The notes under the pieces: generated by a model
Seen by the model: the letters and a program-made list of their open reading frames with translations, nothing else
Database searches by the model: none
What the model was told of the DNA's origin: nothing
NCBI RefSeq assembly: GCF_016919405.1
Contig: NZ_CP070353.1
Span: 1,178,001-1,242,000 of the forward strand
Reading direction: 5' to 3'
DNA length: 64,000 nt
Source of the DNA: Ensifer sp. PDNC004
Lineage (GTDB): Bacteria; Pseudomonadota; Alphaproteobacteria; Rhizobiales; Rhizobiaceae
Shown: positions 55,916 through 64,000 of the stretch, in pieces
Numbering within the stretch: position 1 is the first letter of the stretch
How the letters are laid out: every line of letters begins with the position of its first letter
Translations under genes and position numbers: made by a program

Positions 55916-56120
55916 GGTAGTGCCCTCGTGGTCCGGATAGGCGCGGCGCCCGGTTTCGGGCAAGCACGCACGATCGTCTACTGGCTCCCGTCGGAAAGCC
56001 TTTGAGGTAAGCTCATAAATCGGCGACCGGCCGGTTTCAAGCGACAGCGGCAATTTGCGCCGGAAAAACGGGAGGGAATTGCACCGCGAACAGCGGAGGC
56101 GACACGATAGCCGGCCGGGA

Positions 56121-56546
<426 letters not shown>

Positions 56547-56549
56547 GGG

Positions 56550-57632
56550 TCACCCGATCCGTGCGATGGTCGTCTCGGCGTGACCGAAGTCCTGGCGGCG
56601 CGGCTGCGCCTTGCGGGCCAGGCGATGGTCGAGGTCGCGGCTGACGAGCCGCTCAACGGCTGCAGCGGCATCGGCGAGAATCACCTTGTAGCCACCGACC
56701 GAGCGGGCAAAATAGTTGTAGATGACGACGGCCGGGATCGCCGCGACCAGGCCGATGGCGGTCGCCAGGAGCGCCTCCGCGATACCCGGCGCCACGATCG
56801 CCAGGTTGGTCGTCTGCGCCTTGCTGATGCCGATGAAGGAATTCATGATCCCCCAGACCGTGCCGAACAGACCGACGAACGGGCCGACGGAACCGATCGA
56901 GGCCAGGATGCCGGTGCCGCTTGTCATGCGCTTGCCGGCGCGAACCTCGATGCGGGTCAGAAGCGACGAAACACGCTCCTTAAGGCCGCCCGTCGGCGCG
57001 TGATCGATCACCGCCTCCGAGCGGGCCATCTCGTCGATCGCCGCGGCGACCATTTCGGGCGCCGGTCCCGACTTGCCGTCGAAGGACCCCTTGACGTCTG
57101 CCAGGCCGTTGGCGGCCGACAGCAGGCGAACCGCGCGCGTCAGGCGCGCCTTGGCGCCAAAGAGTTCCAGCAGCTTGACCACAAAGATCGCCCAGGTGGC
57201 GACGGACGCCAGCGCAAGACCAATCATCACGCTCTTCACCACCACGTCGGCGGCCATGAACATGCCGATTGGAGAAAGGTCGTGCGGCAGCACCGGGCTT
57301 GCTGCGCCCTCACTTGTTGCAGGCGCGCTTTCAGCCGTCGTCGTGGTGCCTTCAACCGCGACCGGAGCCCCCTCGCCCGACGTAGCGGCTGGAGTTTGCA
57401 GTGCCGGCTGCGCCTGGGTCGCCGGGTCAACCGACGGAAAGGTTGCGGCCGTGCCCTGACCTTCCGCCACCGGCGCGGATGCGGACGGCGCGGTTGCGCC
57501 GCTCTGCGTACCGTCGACCACGGGTGCGGACGTTGTCGCTTGTGCCAGGGCGGCCGTCGGAGAAGCTGCGGAGGACAGGACCAGCATTGCGGCTGCCAGA
57601 AAATTGATCGTCGATCGGGCTCGTCTCGGCAT
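56550..57632 (-). CDS. exbB: ExbB, TonB energy-transduction subunit with long N-terminal extension
   Basis: A 360-residue MotA/TolQ/ExbB protein. The C-terminal two thirds hold the three helices: VVVKSVMIGLALASVATWAI, ILASIGSVGPFVGLFGTVWG and ALLATAIGLVAAIPAVVIYN. The N-terminal ~130 residues begin with a signal peptide (STINFLAAAMLVLSSAASPT...AQA) and are a Ala/Thr/Pro-rich linker, common in rhizobial ExbB. Start at 57632 is chosen because GAGG is 6 nt upstream; longer in-frame ATGs lack a good site. ComEC ends 184 bp upstream. Confidence 0.94.
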   Translation of the reverse strand: MPRRARSTINFLAAAMLVLSSAASPTAALAQATTSAPVVDGTQSGATAPSASAPVAEGQGTAATFPSVDPATQAQPALQTPAATSGEGAPVAVEGTTTTAESAPATSEGAASPVLPHDLSPIGMFMAADVVVKSVMIGLALASVATWAIFVVKLLELFGAKARLTRAVRLLSAANGLADVKGSFDGKSGPAPEMVAAAIDEMARSEAVIDHAPTGGLKERVSSLLTRIEVRAGKRMTSGTGILASIGSVGPFVGLFGTVWGIMNSFIGISKAQTTNLAIVAPGIAEALLATAIGLVAAIPAVVIYNYFARSVGGYKVILADAAAAVERLVSRDLDHRLARKAQPRRQDFGHAETTIARIG

Positions 57633-57815
57633 CTCGTTCCTCACGTACTGGTCCATTTCGTCGTGTCGGGGCGAAGGGTTTGCCGTCATCCGCCACCACC
57701 CTTGCGCGCTTCCGAGGCTGTTTACGCAACGGAAAACCGAATGACAAGGATTTGTGGAGTTTATCAATCAAGAATAATTTCGCAACCGTCCATTGCCCAG
57801 GCTGGACCGACGTTT

Positions 57816-60290
57816 TCAGGGCGTCGGCTGGTCTTCGACGAAGGCGCCGCTGCGCCAATCATAGGTGCGATGCCGCTCCCAGGGACGGGCAAGCGTCGTG
57901 AAAGCCGACTGGAATTGCATGGCGGGTGAGTTGAGCCCCTCCTGCTGTTCCGCCCGGATTTCGATTGCGCCGGTGCGGCGCAGCGTAGCGACATCGACGA
58001 TGCGGGCTCCGCGCACGGCGCACGCTTCGGCATCGACCCGCGCGGCGACCACGATCAGGTCCGCCTGATCACACAGGGCGGGAAAGAGGCGCGGATTTTC
58101 GAGAGTGACGATCGTCCAGCCGACCGCACTGCGCGCGGCGCACCATTGCTTGTCGCGGCAGACGAAACTGCCTGCCTTGCTTGCCGCGATCGCCGATGAA
58201 AAATCGGCGCGGATCGCGGCAGCCTTCTCTCCCTCAATCGGCGGCGCTCTTCTGACCGCCTGTTCCATAGCCGGATAAAGACCGTCGGCCGCAGGCGGAA
58301 GCGTGGCCGGCCGCTCATGTTTCGCGACGATGAGCGCCCGTTGCCATTGCGAGAATATGAAGTCCGGCGGACGCGGCCGGTTCGTTGCGATGGCATCATC
58401 CGTGACCAAGCCGACGAGACGGCCGTCCTCGGCGATCACAATATCGGGCCGGCTGCCGCCTTCGAATACCAGGCTGAGAAAGCCTGCGCAGATCAGCACG
58501 ATGCCAGAGATTGCGAGCCAACTGCGCAGGACGCAAAGAAAGACACCGCCGATCGCGATCAGCACGAAGCCGATGGGGCCGATGCGGCCGGTCACGACCT
58601 CGCCGTCGAGCGACGTCACGAACCGCGCGACGTCGAGCATCCGATCGAGACCCCACGCCATCGCCATCAAAGGCAGATGCTCGAGCCCGAACGGCATCAG
58701 CAGCATGGCGAACAGCCCGAACGGCATGATCACGATGCTGATCAGCGGCATGGTGAGAATGTTTGCGATGAGGCCATAGGCCGGCAGCCTATGGAAGTAG
58801 GCGATCGAATAGACTGACGTTGCCAGACCGCCGATAAGCGAGGTGATCAGGATGCCCGCGGCGACGCCGGTGATGAGGCGCCCCTTGCTGCGGCTGCCGG
58901 GCGCTTCGGCCTTGCCCGTGCGCCGTTCGCGCCAGCGCCCGTAGCCGGCAACCAGCGCCAGTGTGGCGGCGAAGGACATCTGGAAGCCTGGCCCGGCCAC
59001 GGCCGAGGGCATGAGCACGACGATGACGATTGCAGCGAGCGCGACGTTGCGCAGGCTGATCGACATGCGATCGAAGAACACCGCGACCAGCATGATCGAG
59101 ATCATGATCCAGGCGCGCAGTGCCGATACGGCGCCGCCCGAGATGAGAATGTAGAAGCAGACCATCAGCAGCGCGCCGGCCGCCGCGACCTTCTTGATCG
59201 GCACGCGGTGCGCGAGCCCCGGCACCATGCTGAGAGCGGTGCGCGCGCCGATCAGAAAGGTGCCGGCTGCCAGCGCCATGTTGAGGCCGGAGATCGCCAG
59301 CACGTGCGCCAACCCAGCCTGTCGCAGCACCTCGACGGTCTCTCGGCTGATTGCCCTTTCCTCTGCGGTGACCAGTGCCGCCGCAAGCGCGCCAGTGTCG
59401 CCGCCGATCGACGAGCGGATCCTCTCGCCGACCGTTTCCCGCATCGCGGCCATCGTCTTTTTCGTCGCCGAAAGCAGCGCGGCCACAGTGCCACCCTCTT
59501 CGCTCGCGACCTTCTCGGATAGCTTCGGCGCGCCGTAGAAAAACCCGACGGCGCCAATTCCCTTGAAATAACTGTCGAAGGCGAAATCGTTCAGGCCGGG
59601 CAGCGCCGGGCCTGAGGGCGGAGACAGGCGCGCCCTGCCCTCGATCAGAGCGCCGAGCGGAAACGGCTCTCCGGAGCCCCGCGTCACCAGCGTCGCCTTC
59701 AGCGGCTGACGGCGCAGTTTTGGCCGGCTCGTTTCCTCGATTTCCAGCCCGTAACGCCACCGGCCGCGATCATCCTGCTCGCGTGAAAAGACCGTGCCCC
59801 GCAGGTTCGTGGTGACCGGAGCGTCGAGAACAACCGTGTCGGTGCGCCATGTCTCGATCGCGACCAGCAGCATGCCAGCGATGAACAGCGTCACGGCAAC
59901 CAGCGGAGGACCCACGGGCGCCAGTTTCCACCGACAGACCAACGCTGCCATTCCAAAAATGCACAGCAGCACTGCAAGATTGGCAATCCGGATATCGAAG
60001 GGCAGCGCCAGCCAGGCGAGTACACCGAAGATCAAGAACACCGGGATCAACACAAAACCGTGACCGAATGCCCTTTCCTCTTCGATCGCTGCGAGGAACG
60101 CCGGGTTGACGGCGGCAGGCCGGAAACGGGCTGCGCGGCTCGCAATTGCCCGCCACGACGGCCGGAGAAACGGGGGTAGTCGCCCTGTTGCAGGCACGGT
60201 CGCCGCGATTACGGCGGCATCGGAACCGGGCACCCCGAAGCTGCCGCGTTCGACGTCGAGCGACGCTTGCCGCATTTCCGTTTCGCTCAT
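57816..60290 (-). CDS. ComEC/Rec2-family membrane protein without metallo-beta-lactamase signature
   Basis: An 824-residue polytopic protein. An N-terminal DUF4131-like part with two to three helices (VLIPVFLIFGVLAWLALPFD) and the OB-like region LIEGRARLSPPSGPALPGLN precede the competence domain (LAHVLAISGLNMALAAGTFL, containing the family-typical ISGLHxA-like motif, and GAVSALRAWIMISIMLVAVF). The C-terminal third is soluble but shows no HxHxDH, so it probably lacks nuclease activity of the usual type. ComEC passes single-stranded DNA across the inner membrane in competent bacteria; natural competence is not established in rhizobia. Divergent from gltA. Confidence 0.9.
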   Translation of the reverse strand: MSETEMRQASLDVERGSFGVPGSDAAVIAATVPATGRLPPFLRPSWRAIASRAARFRPAAVNPAFLAAIEEERAFGHGFVLIPVFLIFGVLAWLALPFDIRIANLAVLLCIFGMAALVCRWKLAPVGPPLVAVTLFIAGMLLVAIETWRTDTVVLDAPVTTNLRGTVFSREQDDRGRWRYGLEIEETSRPKLRRQPLKATLVTRGSGEPFPLGALIEGRARLSPPSGPALPGLNDFAFDSYFKGIGAVGFFYGAPKLSEKVASEEGGTVAALLSATKKTMAAMRETVGERIRSSIGGDTGALAAALVTAEERAISRETVEVLRQAGLAHVLAISGLNMALAAGTFLIGARTALSMVPGLAHRVPIKKVAAAGALLMVCFYILISGGAVSALRAWIMISIMLVAVFFDRMSISLRNVALAAIVIVVLMPSAVAGPGFQMSFAATLALVAGYGRWRERRTGKAEAPGSRSKGRLITGVAAGILITSLIGGLATSVYSIAYFHRLPAYGLIANILTMPLISIVIMPFGLFAMLLMPFGLEHLPLMAMAWGLDRMLDVARFVTSLDGEVVTGRIGPIGFVLIAIGGVFLCVLRSWLAISGIVLICAGFLSLVFEGGSRPDIVIAEDGRLVGLVTDDAIATNRPRPPDFIFSQWQRALIVAKHERPATLPPAADGLYPAMEQAVRRAPPIEGEKAAAIRADFSSAIAASKAGSFVCRDKQWCAARSAVGWTIVTLENPRLFPALCDQADLIVVAARVDAEACAVRGARIVDVATLRRTGAIEIRAEQQEGLNSPAMQFQSAFTTLARPWERHRTYDWRSGAFVEDQPTP

Positions 60291-60434
60291 TGCGCCCGCA
60301 CTTTAGCCCCTGACTTCGCGGCCGATCATGCAACCAACGTCTCGCAACCGCAACCGAGGCGCTATCTGCCGAAAAAAGCGGCAAACCTATATAGAATGGT
60401 ACCGCACCATCATCGGACGAGCTTATTGATCTCT

Positions 60435-60463
60435 TTGGACTTATTGCCGTAACATGCCATTAT
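60435..60463 (+). promoter_or_regulatory. Candidate sigma-70 promoter of gltA
   Basis: TTGGAC (60435-60440), a 17-nt spacer, then CATTAT (60458-60463). This leaves a leader of about 135 nt before gltA. The AT-rich region 60370-60550 is otherwise free of genes. Confidence 0.45.
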
Positions 60464-60561
60464 TGCGTCGCCATATGCACATTTTCGCATCGCACAATTT
60501 GCCTTTCGTACAGCTTGGCAGTCGAAAATAAATCATATAGCAAATTCGCAACGTTCATTGT

Positions 60562-60583
60562 CGTGGCACGTCTGTGTGCCACG
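60562..60583 (+). promoter_or_regulatory. Hairpin in the gltA leader
   Basis: CGTGGCAC (60562-60569) and GTGCCACG (60576-60583) form a perfect 8-bp stem with loop GTCTGT. It ends 12 bp before the GGAGG of gltA. It is either an RNA structure affecting translation or a DNA operator dyad. Confidence 0.55.
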
Positions 60584-60605
60584 TTGCCATAAGACGGAGG
60601 GTCCG

Positions 60606-61895
60606 ATGACTGATAAAACCGCGGTTGTAACACTCGATGGAAAGTCGGCGGATCTTCCGGTGCGATCTGGGTCCATCGGCCCTGACGTCGTGGACATCGG
60701 CTCGCTCTACAAGCAGACGAAGATGTTCACTTACGACCCGGGCTTCACGTCGACGGCGTCGTGCGAATCCAAGATCACCTATATCGACGGCGACGAAGGT
60801 GTGCTGCTGCACCGCGGCTACCCGATCGAACAGCTTGCCGAGCACGGCGACTTCCTCGAAGTCTGCTACCTGCTGCTCTACGGTGAACTGCCGACCAAGG
60901 CGCAGAAGGCTGATTTCGACTACCGCGTCACGCACCACACCATGGTGCACGAGCAGATGTCGCGCTTCTTCACCGGCTTCCGCCGCGACGCACACCCGAT
61001 GGCCGTCATGTGCGGATGCGTCGGCGCGCTCTCGGCCTTCTACCACGACTCGACCGACATTACCGATCCGCACCAGCGCATGGTTGCCTCGCTGCGCATG
61101 ATCGCCAAGATGCCGACGATCGCGGCCATGGCCTATAAGTACCACATCGGCCAGCCCTTCGTTTACCCGAAGAACGACCTCGACTACGCCTCGAACTTCC
61201 TGCGCATGTGCTTTGCCGTTCCGTGCGAAGAATATGTCGTCAATCCGGTTCTGTCGCGCGCCATGGATCGTATCTTCATCCTGCACGCCGATCACGAACA
61301 GAACGCTTCGACCTCGACCGTTCGCCTCGCGGGCTCGTCGGGCGCCAACCCGTTCGCCTGCATCGCGGCCGGCATCGCCTGCCTCTGGGGCCCGGCGCAC
61401 GGCGGCGCCAACGAAGCGGCGCTCAACATGCTTGCGGAAATCGGCACGGCCGACCGCATTCCGGAATTCATCGCCCGCGCCAAGGACAAGAACGACCCGT
61501 TCCGCCTGATGGGCTTCGGTCACCGCGTCTACAAGAACTACGACCCGCGCGCCAAGATCATGCAGAAGACCACGCATGAAGTGCTCGCCGAGCTCGGCCA
61601 CAAGGACGATCCGCTCCTCGAAGTGGCGATGGAACTCGAGCGCATTGCGCTGACCGACGAGTACTTCATCGAGAAGAAGCTGTACCCGAACATCGACTTC
61701 TACTCGGGTATCACGCTGAAGGCGCTGGGCTTCCCCACCACCATGTTCACCGTTCTCTTCGCGCTCGCCCGCACCGTCGGCTGGATCGCGCAGTGGAACG
61801 AGATGATCGAAGATCCGGAACAGCGCATCGGCCGCCCGCGCCAGCTCTATGTCGGCGCTCCGCAGCGCGACTATGTGCCGGTCTCCAAGCGCTGA
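60606..61895 (+). CDS. gltA: Citrate synthase
   Basis: First TCA-cycle enzyme, condensing acetyl-CoA with oxaloacetate. The 429-residue type II enzyme has the catalytic residues in [20 protein letters not shown] (His), [20 protein letters not shown] (His, Arg) and [16 protein letters not shown] (Asp), and ends with [20 protein letters not shown] followed by [10 protein letters not shown]. The start at 60606 has GGAGG at 60595-60600. The strong terminator follows 22 bp after the stop. In most Rhizobiales gltA lies beside lpxB. Confidence 0.98.
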   Translation: MTDKTAVVTLDGKSADLPVRSGSIGPDVVDIGSLYKQTKMFTYDPGFTSTASCESKITYIDGDEGVLLHRGYPIEQLAEHGDFLEVCYLLLYGELPTKAQKADFDYRVTHHTMVHEQMSRFFTGFRRDAHPMAVMCGCVGALSAFYHDSTDITDPHQRMVASLRMIAKMPTIAAMAYKYHIGQPFVYPKNDLDYASNFLRMCFAVPCEEYVVNPVLSRAMDRIFILHADHEQNASTSTVRLAGSSGANPFACIAAGIACLWGPAHGGANEAALNMLAEIGTADRIPEFIARAKDKNDPFRLMGFGHRVYKNYDPRAKIMQKTTHEVLAELGHKDDPLLEVAMELERIALTDEYFIEKKLYPNIDFYSGITLKALGFPTTMFTVLFALARTVGWIAQWNEMIEDPEQRIGRPRQLYVGAPQRDYVPVSKR

Positions 61896-61917
61896 GACCG
61901 ACAAAAGCACAGACAAC

Positions 61918-61954
61918 AAAGGCCCGGTCATCGCTGACCGGGCCTTTGTTTTTT
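61918..61954 (+). terminator. Intrinsic terminator of gltA
   Basis: GGCCCGGTCA (61921-61930) and TGACCGGGCC (61935-61944) form a 10-bp stem with loop TCGC, followed by TTTGTTTTTT. The plus-strand U-run and A-run on the other side make it potentially bidirectional. Confidence 0.97.
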
Positions 61955-62095
61955 CAGCGCTGGATCGACGGTTGCGGCCGGTAGTGATCAGTCGCTATGA
62001 GCAGCAACGCAAGACTGCCCGAGCGCACGCTGTGCGCCGGGCGTCATCGTCAGTAAAGCGTCGATGAAGATTGCGCCCTCAGGCAGCGGTAGATC

Positions 62096-63271
62096 TTACG
62101 ACTTCCTCTTGTCGAGATAGCCGAGAACGATCTTGGCTGCCATCTCGCCCGGCGGATGGTCGGTCGCCATGCGCTGCTGCACAAGCGCGTAGCCGTCGAG
62201 CATCGAGGCCCGCTGCGCCGTTGCGCTGGAAAGCCGCTCCATCCAGCGCGTCAAAGCACCGGGACGGATCGATTCGCCGAAATATTCCGGGACGATCGGG
62301 AAATCTGCAATCAGGTTGGGCAATGCGCCGCTCCAGATGCGGATGCGCTTGTGCAGGAATTTTACCAGGAAATCAGGCGCATAGGTCGAAACGACGGGCA
62401 CGCCGGCCAAAGCGAGTTCCAGAATGACCGTACCCGAAGCTGCGATCGCGGCATCGGCCCGATCGAACGCCGCCCATTTGTCGGCCGCACCGACGGAAAT
62501 CTCCGGCTGGATGGTCCAGGATGCGGTAATTTCCCGCACCAGTTTCTCCTGGCGCGGCACGGTCGGAAGCACGAAGCGGACGCCCGGATGGCGGGCAGCG
62601 AGTTCCTCGACCGTCGCGCGGAAGATAGGCAGCAGGCGACCGACTTCGCTCGAGCGCGAGCCCGGCAGCAGAAGGCAGGTCGAAACACGCCCGTCCTTGG
62701 CTCCTGCAAGGCGCGGCTGGCGGCTTGCGCGAACGGCAAGCACATTGGCGTCGCTTGCAAGTCGATGGCCGACATAGGTGGTCGGAGGCCCTTGCAACCG
62801 CTCCATCGCCTCCGGCTCGAAGGGCAATACGGCAAGCACGTGATCGACGTAGCTGCGCATGCGCGGCGCACGCTCAGGCTTCCAGGCCCAGACGCTCGGG
62901 CAGACGTAGTTGATGACGGGCAGATCCGGCAATGCAGCACGGACTTTTCGCGCCACGCGGTGGGTGAAATCCGGGCTGTCAATGATCAGAAGCGCGTCGG
63001 GTCGGGCTGCAATGATGGCCTTTGCCGTCTCGCGGATGCGCATGATCAGCTTCGGTAGACGGGCGAGCACCTGGGTGAAACCCATGATCGACAGTTCGGA
63101 ATAGTCGAACAGCGAGCGCAGCCCCTCGGCCTCCAGGGCCTCGCCGCCGACACCGACGAGTTCGACGTCGGAATGGCTTTGCGCCCGAAGCGCGCGAACG
63201 AGATCGGCGCCCAGAAGGTCGCCGGAAACTTCACCGGCGATCACAGCGAGCTTGTACCGTGGCGCAATCAT
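62096..63271 (-). CDS. lpxB: Lipid-A-disaccharide synthase
   Basis: Glycosyltransferase condensing UDP-2,3-diacylglucosamine and lipid X to lipid A disaccharide. The 391-residue protein begins KLAVIAGEVSGDLLGADLVR and shows LLIIDSPDFTHRVARKVRAA, YVCPSVWAWKPERAPRMRSY, LPGSRSSEVGRLLPIFRATV and AIAASGTVILELALAGVPVV, all LpxB signatures. The start at 63271 overlaps the lpxI stop by 4 bp; the longer upstream frame overlaps lpxI and is not homologous. Confidence 0.97.
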   Translation of the reverse strand: MIAPRYKLAVIAGEVSGDLLGADLVRALRAQSHSDVELVGVGGEALEAEGLRSLFDYSELSIMGFTQVLARLPKLIMRIRETAKAIIAARPDALLIIDSPDFTHRVARKVRAALPDLPVINYVCPSVWAWKPERAPRMRSYVDHVLAVLPFEPEAMERLQGPPTTYVGHRLASDANVLAVRASRQPRLAGAKDGRVSTCLLLPGSRSSEVGRLLPIFRATVEELAARHPGVRFVLPTVPRQEKLVREITASWTIQPEISVGAADKWAAFDRADAAIAASGTVILELALAGVPVVSTYAPDFLVKFLHKRIRIWSGALPNLIADFPIVPEYFGESIRPGALTRWMERLSSATAQRASMLDGYALVQQRMATDHPPGEMAAKIVLGYLDKRKS

Positions 63272-64000
63272 CGCCTGTTGCCTCCGGATGCGCGCTCCAC
63301 TCCGGCGACGAACAGCCCCGCTCGATCGGCGACACTGACCACGTCGTTCCGTTCCAGTACCAGCGCCCGCCCGGCTTCCACAGCAACGCCAGCAAGACCA
63401 GCTCGCTCGGCAAGGGCGATGGTGGATGGACCGATCGACGGGAGGTCGGCACGCAGGTCCTGTCCGGGCTTGCAAAGCTTGACGAGTACGCCGCGCCGGC
63501 GGGAGGAAACGCGCCCCTCCGCCTTCAACACGGCGACACGCTCCAGCATGGCGTCCGTGCCCTCGGCACCCTCGAGCGCGACGACACGCCCGCCGACCGC
63601 AACCGCCCCCTGCCCCACGTCGAGCGCGCCGAGCGCATTGGCCGCAGCAATACCCGCTTCTATGTCGCGTTGGTCGTCAGCGTCAGGGTTCACAGCACCG
63701 ATGGGGCCTGAGTCGGCCAGGAGATTGGGAACCACCTCGTGCACGCCGATGACATGCGCGCCGCTTGCCTCGATCAGCTGCATCGCCATGCGCAGGACCG
63801 CATCGTCCCCGCCCGAGACCAGCGTCTTTAGAACTGAAGGTATCTTTGCGAGGGTCCGCAATGTCGGGCGGATATCGCGCCATTCCGGCCGGCGCCGAAC
63901 CCACCCGGACAAGACGACGCGGTCTATGCCCTCTTCCCTGAATGTCCGGCTGATATTGGCGAAATCGCCGATCGCCAGAACCGAGTGGTCGAAGTCGATC
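63268..64000 (-). CDS. lpxI: UDP-2,3-diacylglucosamine pyrophosphatase LpxI (partial, N-terminus missing)
   Basis: LpxI hydrolyses UDP-2,3-diacylglucosamine to lipid X, replacing LpxH in alphaproteobacteria. The readable C-terminal 244 codons continue past the right edge. They contain SGWVRRRPEWRDIRPTLRTL, ANALGALDVGQGAVAVGGRV, VVALEGAEGTDAMLERVAVL, KPGQDLRADLPSIGPSTI and LAGVAVEAGRALVLERNDVV, all typical of LpxI (DUF1009). It is coupled to lpxB by a 4-bp overlap, the order lpxI-lpxB seen in Rhizobiales. Confidence 0.95.
   Translation of the reverse strand, partial: IDFDHSVLAIGDFANISRTFREEGIDRVVLSGWVRRRPEWRDIRPTLRTLAKIPSVLKTLVSGGDDAVLRMAMQLIEASGAHVIGVHEVVPNLLADSGPIGAVNPDADDQRDIEAGIAAANALGALDVGQGAVAVGGRVVALEGAEGTDAMLERVAVLKAEGRVSSRRRGVLVKLCKPGQDLRADLPSIGPSTIALAERAGLAGVAVEAGRALVLERNDVVSVADRAGLFVAGVERASGGNRR

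Noticed and set aside
60291..60605. Absence of gltX between comEC and gltA as evidence of rearrangement
   Set aside because: I recall gltX in this position in some rhizobia but am not certain it holds for Ensifer, and the local promoter and leader look intact.

Overview
The window is a gene-dense, high-GC chromosomal segment of an alphaproteobacterium in the Rhizobiaceae, most like Ensifer/Sinorhizobium. The evidence is a near-canonical ExoR, a polyhydroxyalkanoate synthase, PopZ, a TtgC/TolC-type porin beside exbBD, the order lpxI-lpxB next to gltA, two DUF1127 micro-proteins, and what look like two small RNAs of the anti-Shine-Dalgarno 'cuckoo'/alpha-r14 type. It is almost entirely core housekeeping genes. 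I see no integrase, transposase, CRISPR array, prophage or conjugation gene.

Layout. 1-7.9 kb: the 5' end of recJ, then hom and an AlaC/DapC-type aminotransferase, a small lipoprotein, phaC, sfsA, and map-radC. 8-12.9 kb: a zinc-binding metallopeptidase, corA, soluble transhydrogenase sthA and an EEP-family hydrolase. 13-16.6 kb: trigger factor, tRNA-Leu(UAG), and a two-gene membrane pair (GDYXXLXY protein and DUF2157 protein). 16.6-18.4 kb: an apparently empty stretch that holds the most interesting structure of the window. It has two tandem non-coding modules, each with three hairpins exposing CCUCC-type loops and ending in a terminator, followed by two 47-residue DUF1127 genes, each with its own terminator. 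18.4-24.7 kb: trmFO, then (minus strand) yajC-secDF followed by homologues of the mitochondrial complex I assembly factors NDUFAF3 (Mth938 domain) and NDUFAF6 (squalene/phytoene-synthase fold). The middle of secDF is scrambled over about 420 bp, splitting it into a SecD and a SecF part. 25-37 kb: a DUF815 ATPase and a long minus-strand series running nagZ-scpA-scpB, an orphan ABC ATPase, tatA-tatB-tatC-serS-surE-pcm, an unknown protein and an NlpD-like LysM/M23 lipoprotein. 37-43.4 kb: a 986-residue SPOR protein, argS and dgt. 43.6-49.1 kb: erpA, cardiolipin synthase, xthA, exoR and a FadL-family porin. 49.6-60.3 kb: valS, popZ, tolC, a Pcm-like methyltransferase, exbB-exbD and a ComEC protein. 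60.4-64 kb: gltA with a hairpin in its leader, lpxB, and the 3' part of lpxI.

Functional themes are envelope biogenesis and division (SecDF-YajC, Tat, SPOR protein, NlpD, NagZ, LpxI/LpxB, Cls, TolC, ExbBD), chromosome organisation and polarity (ScpAB, PopZ), translation (ArgS, SerS, ValS, trigger factor, TrmFO, Map), carbon storage and TCA entry (PhaC, GltA, SthA), and exopolysaccharide control (ExoR). Intrinsic terminators are easy to see behind most transcription units. All calls come from reading the sequence; no database search was run.
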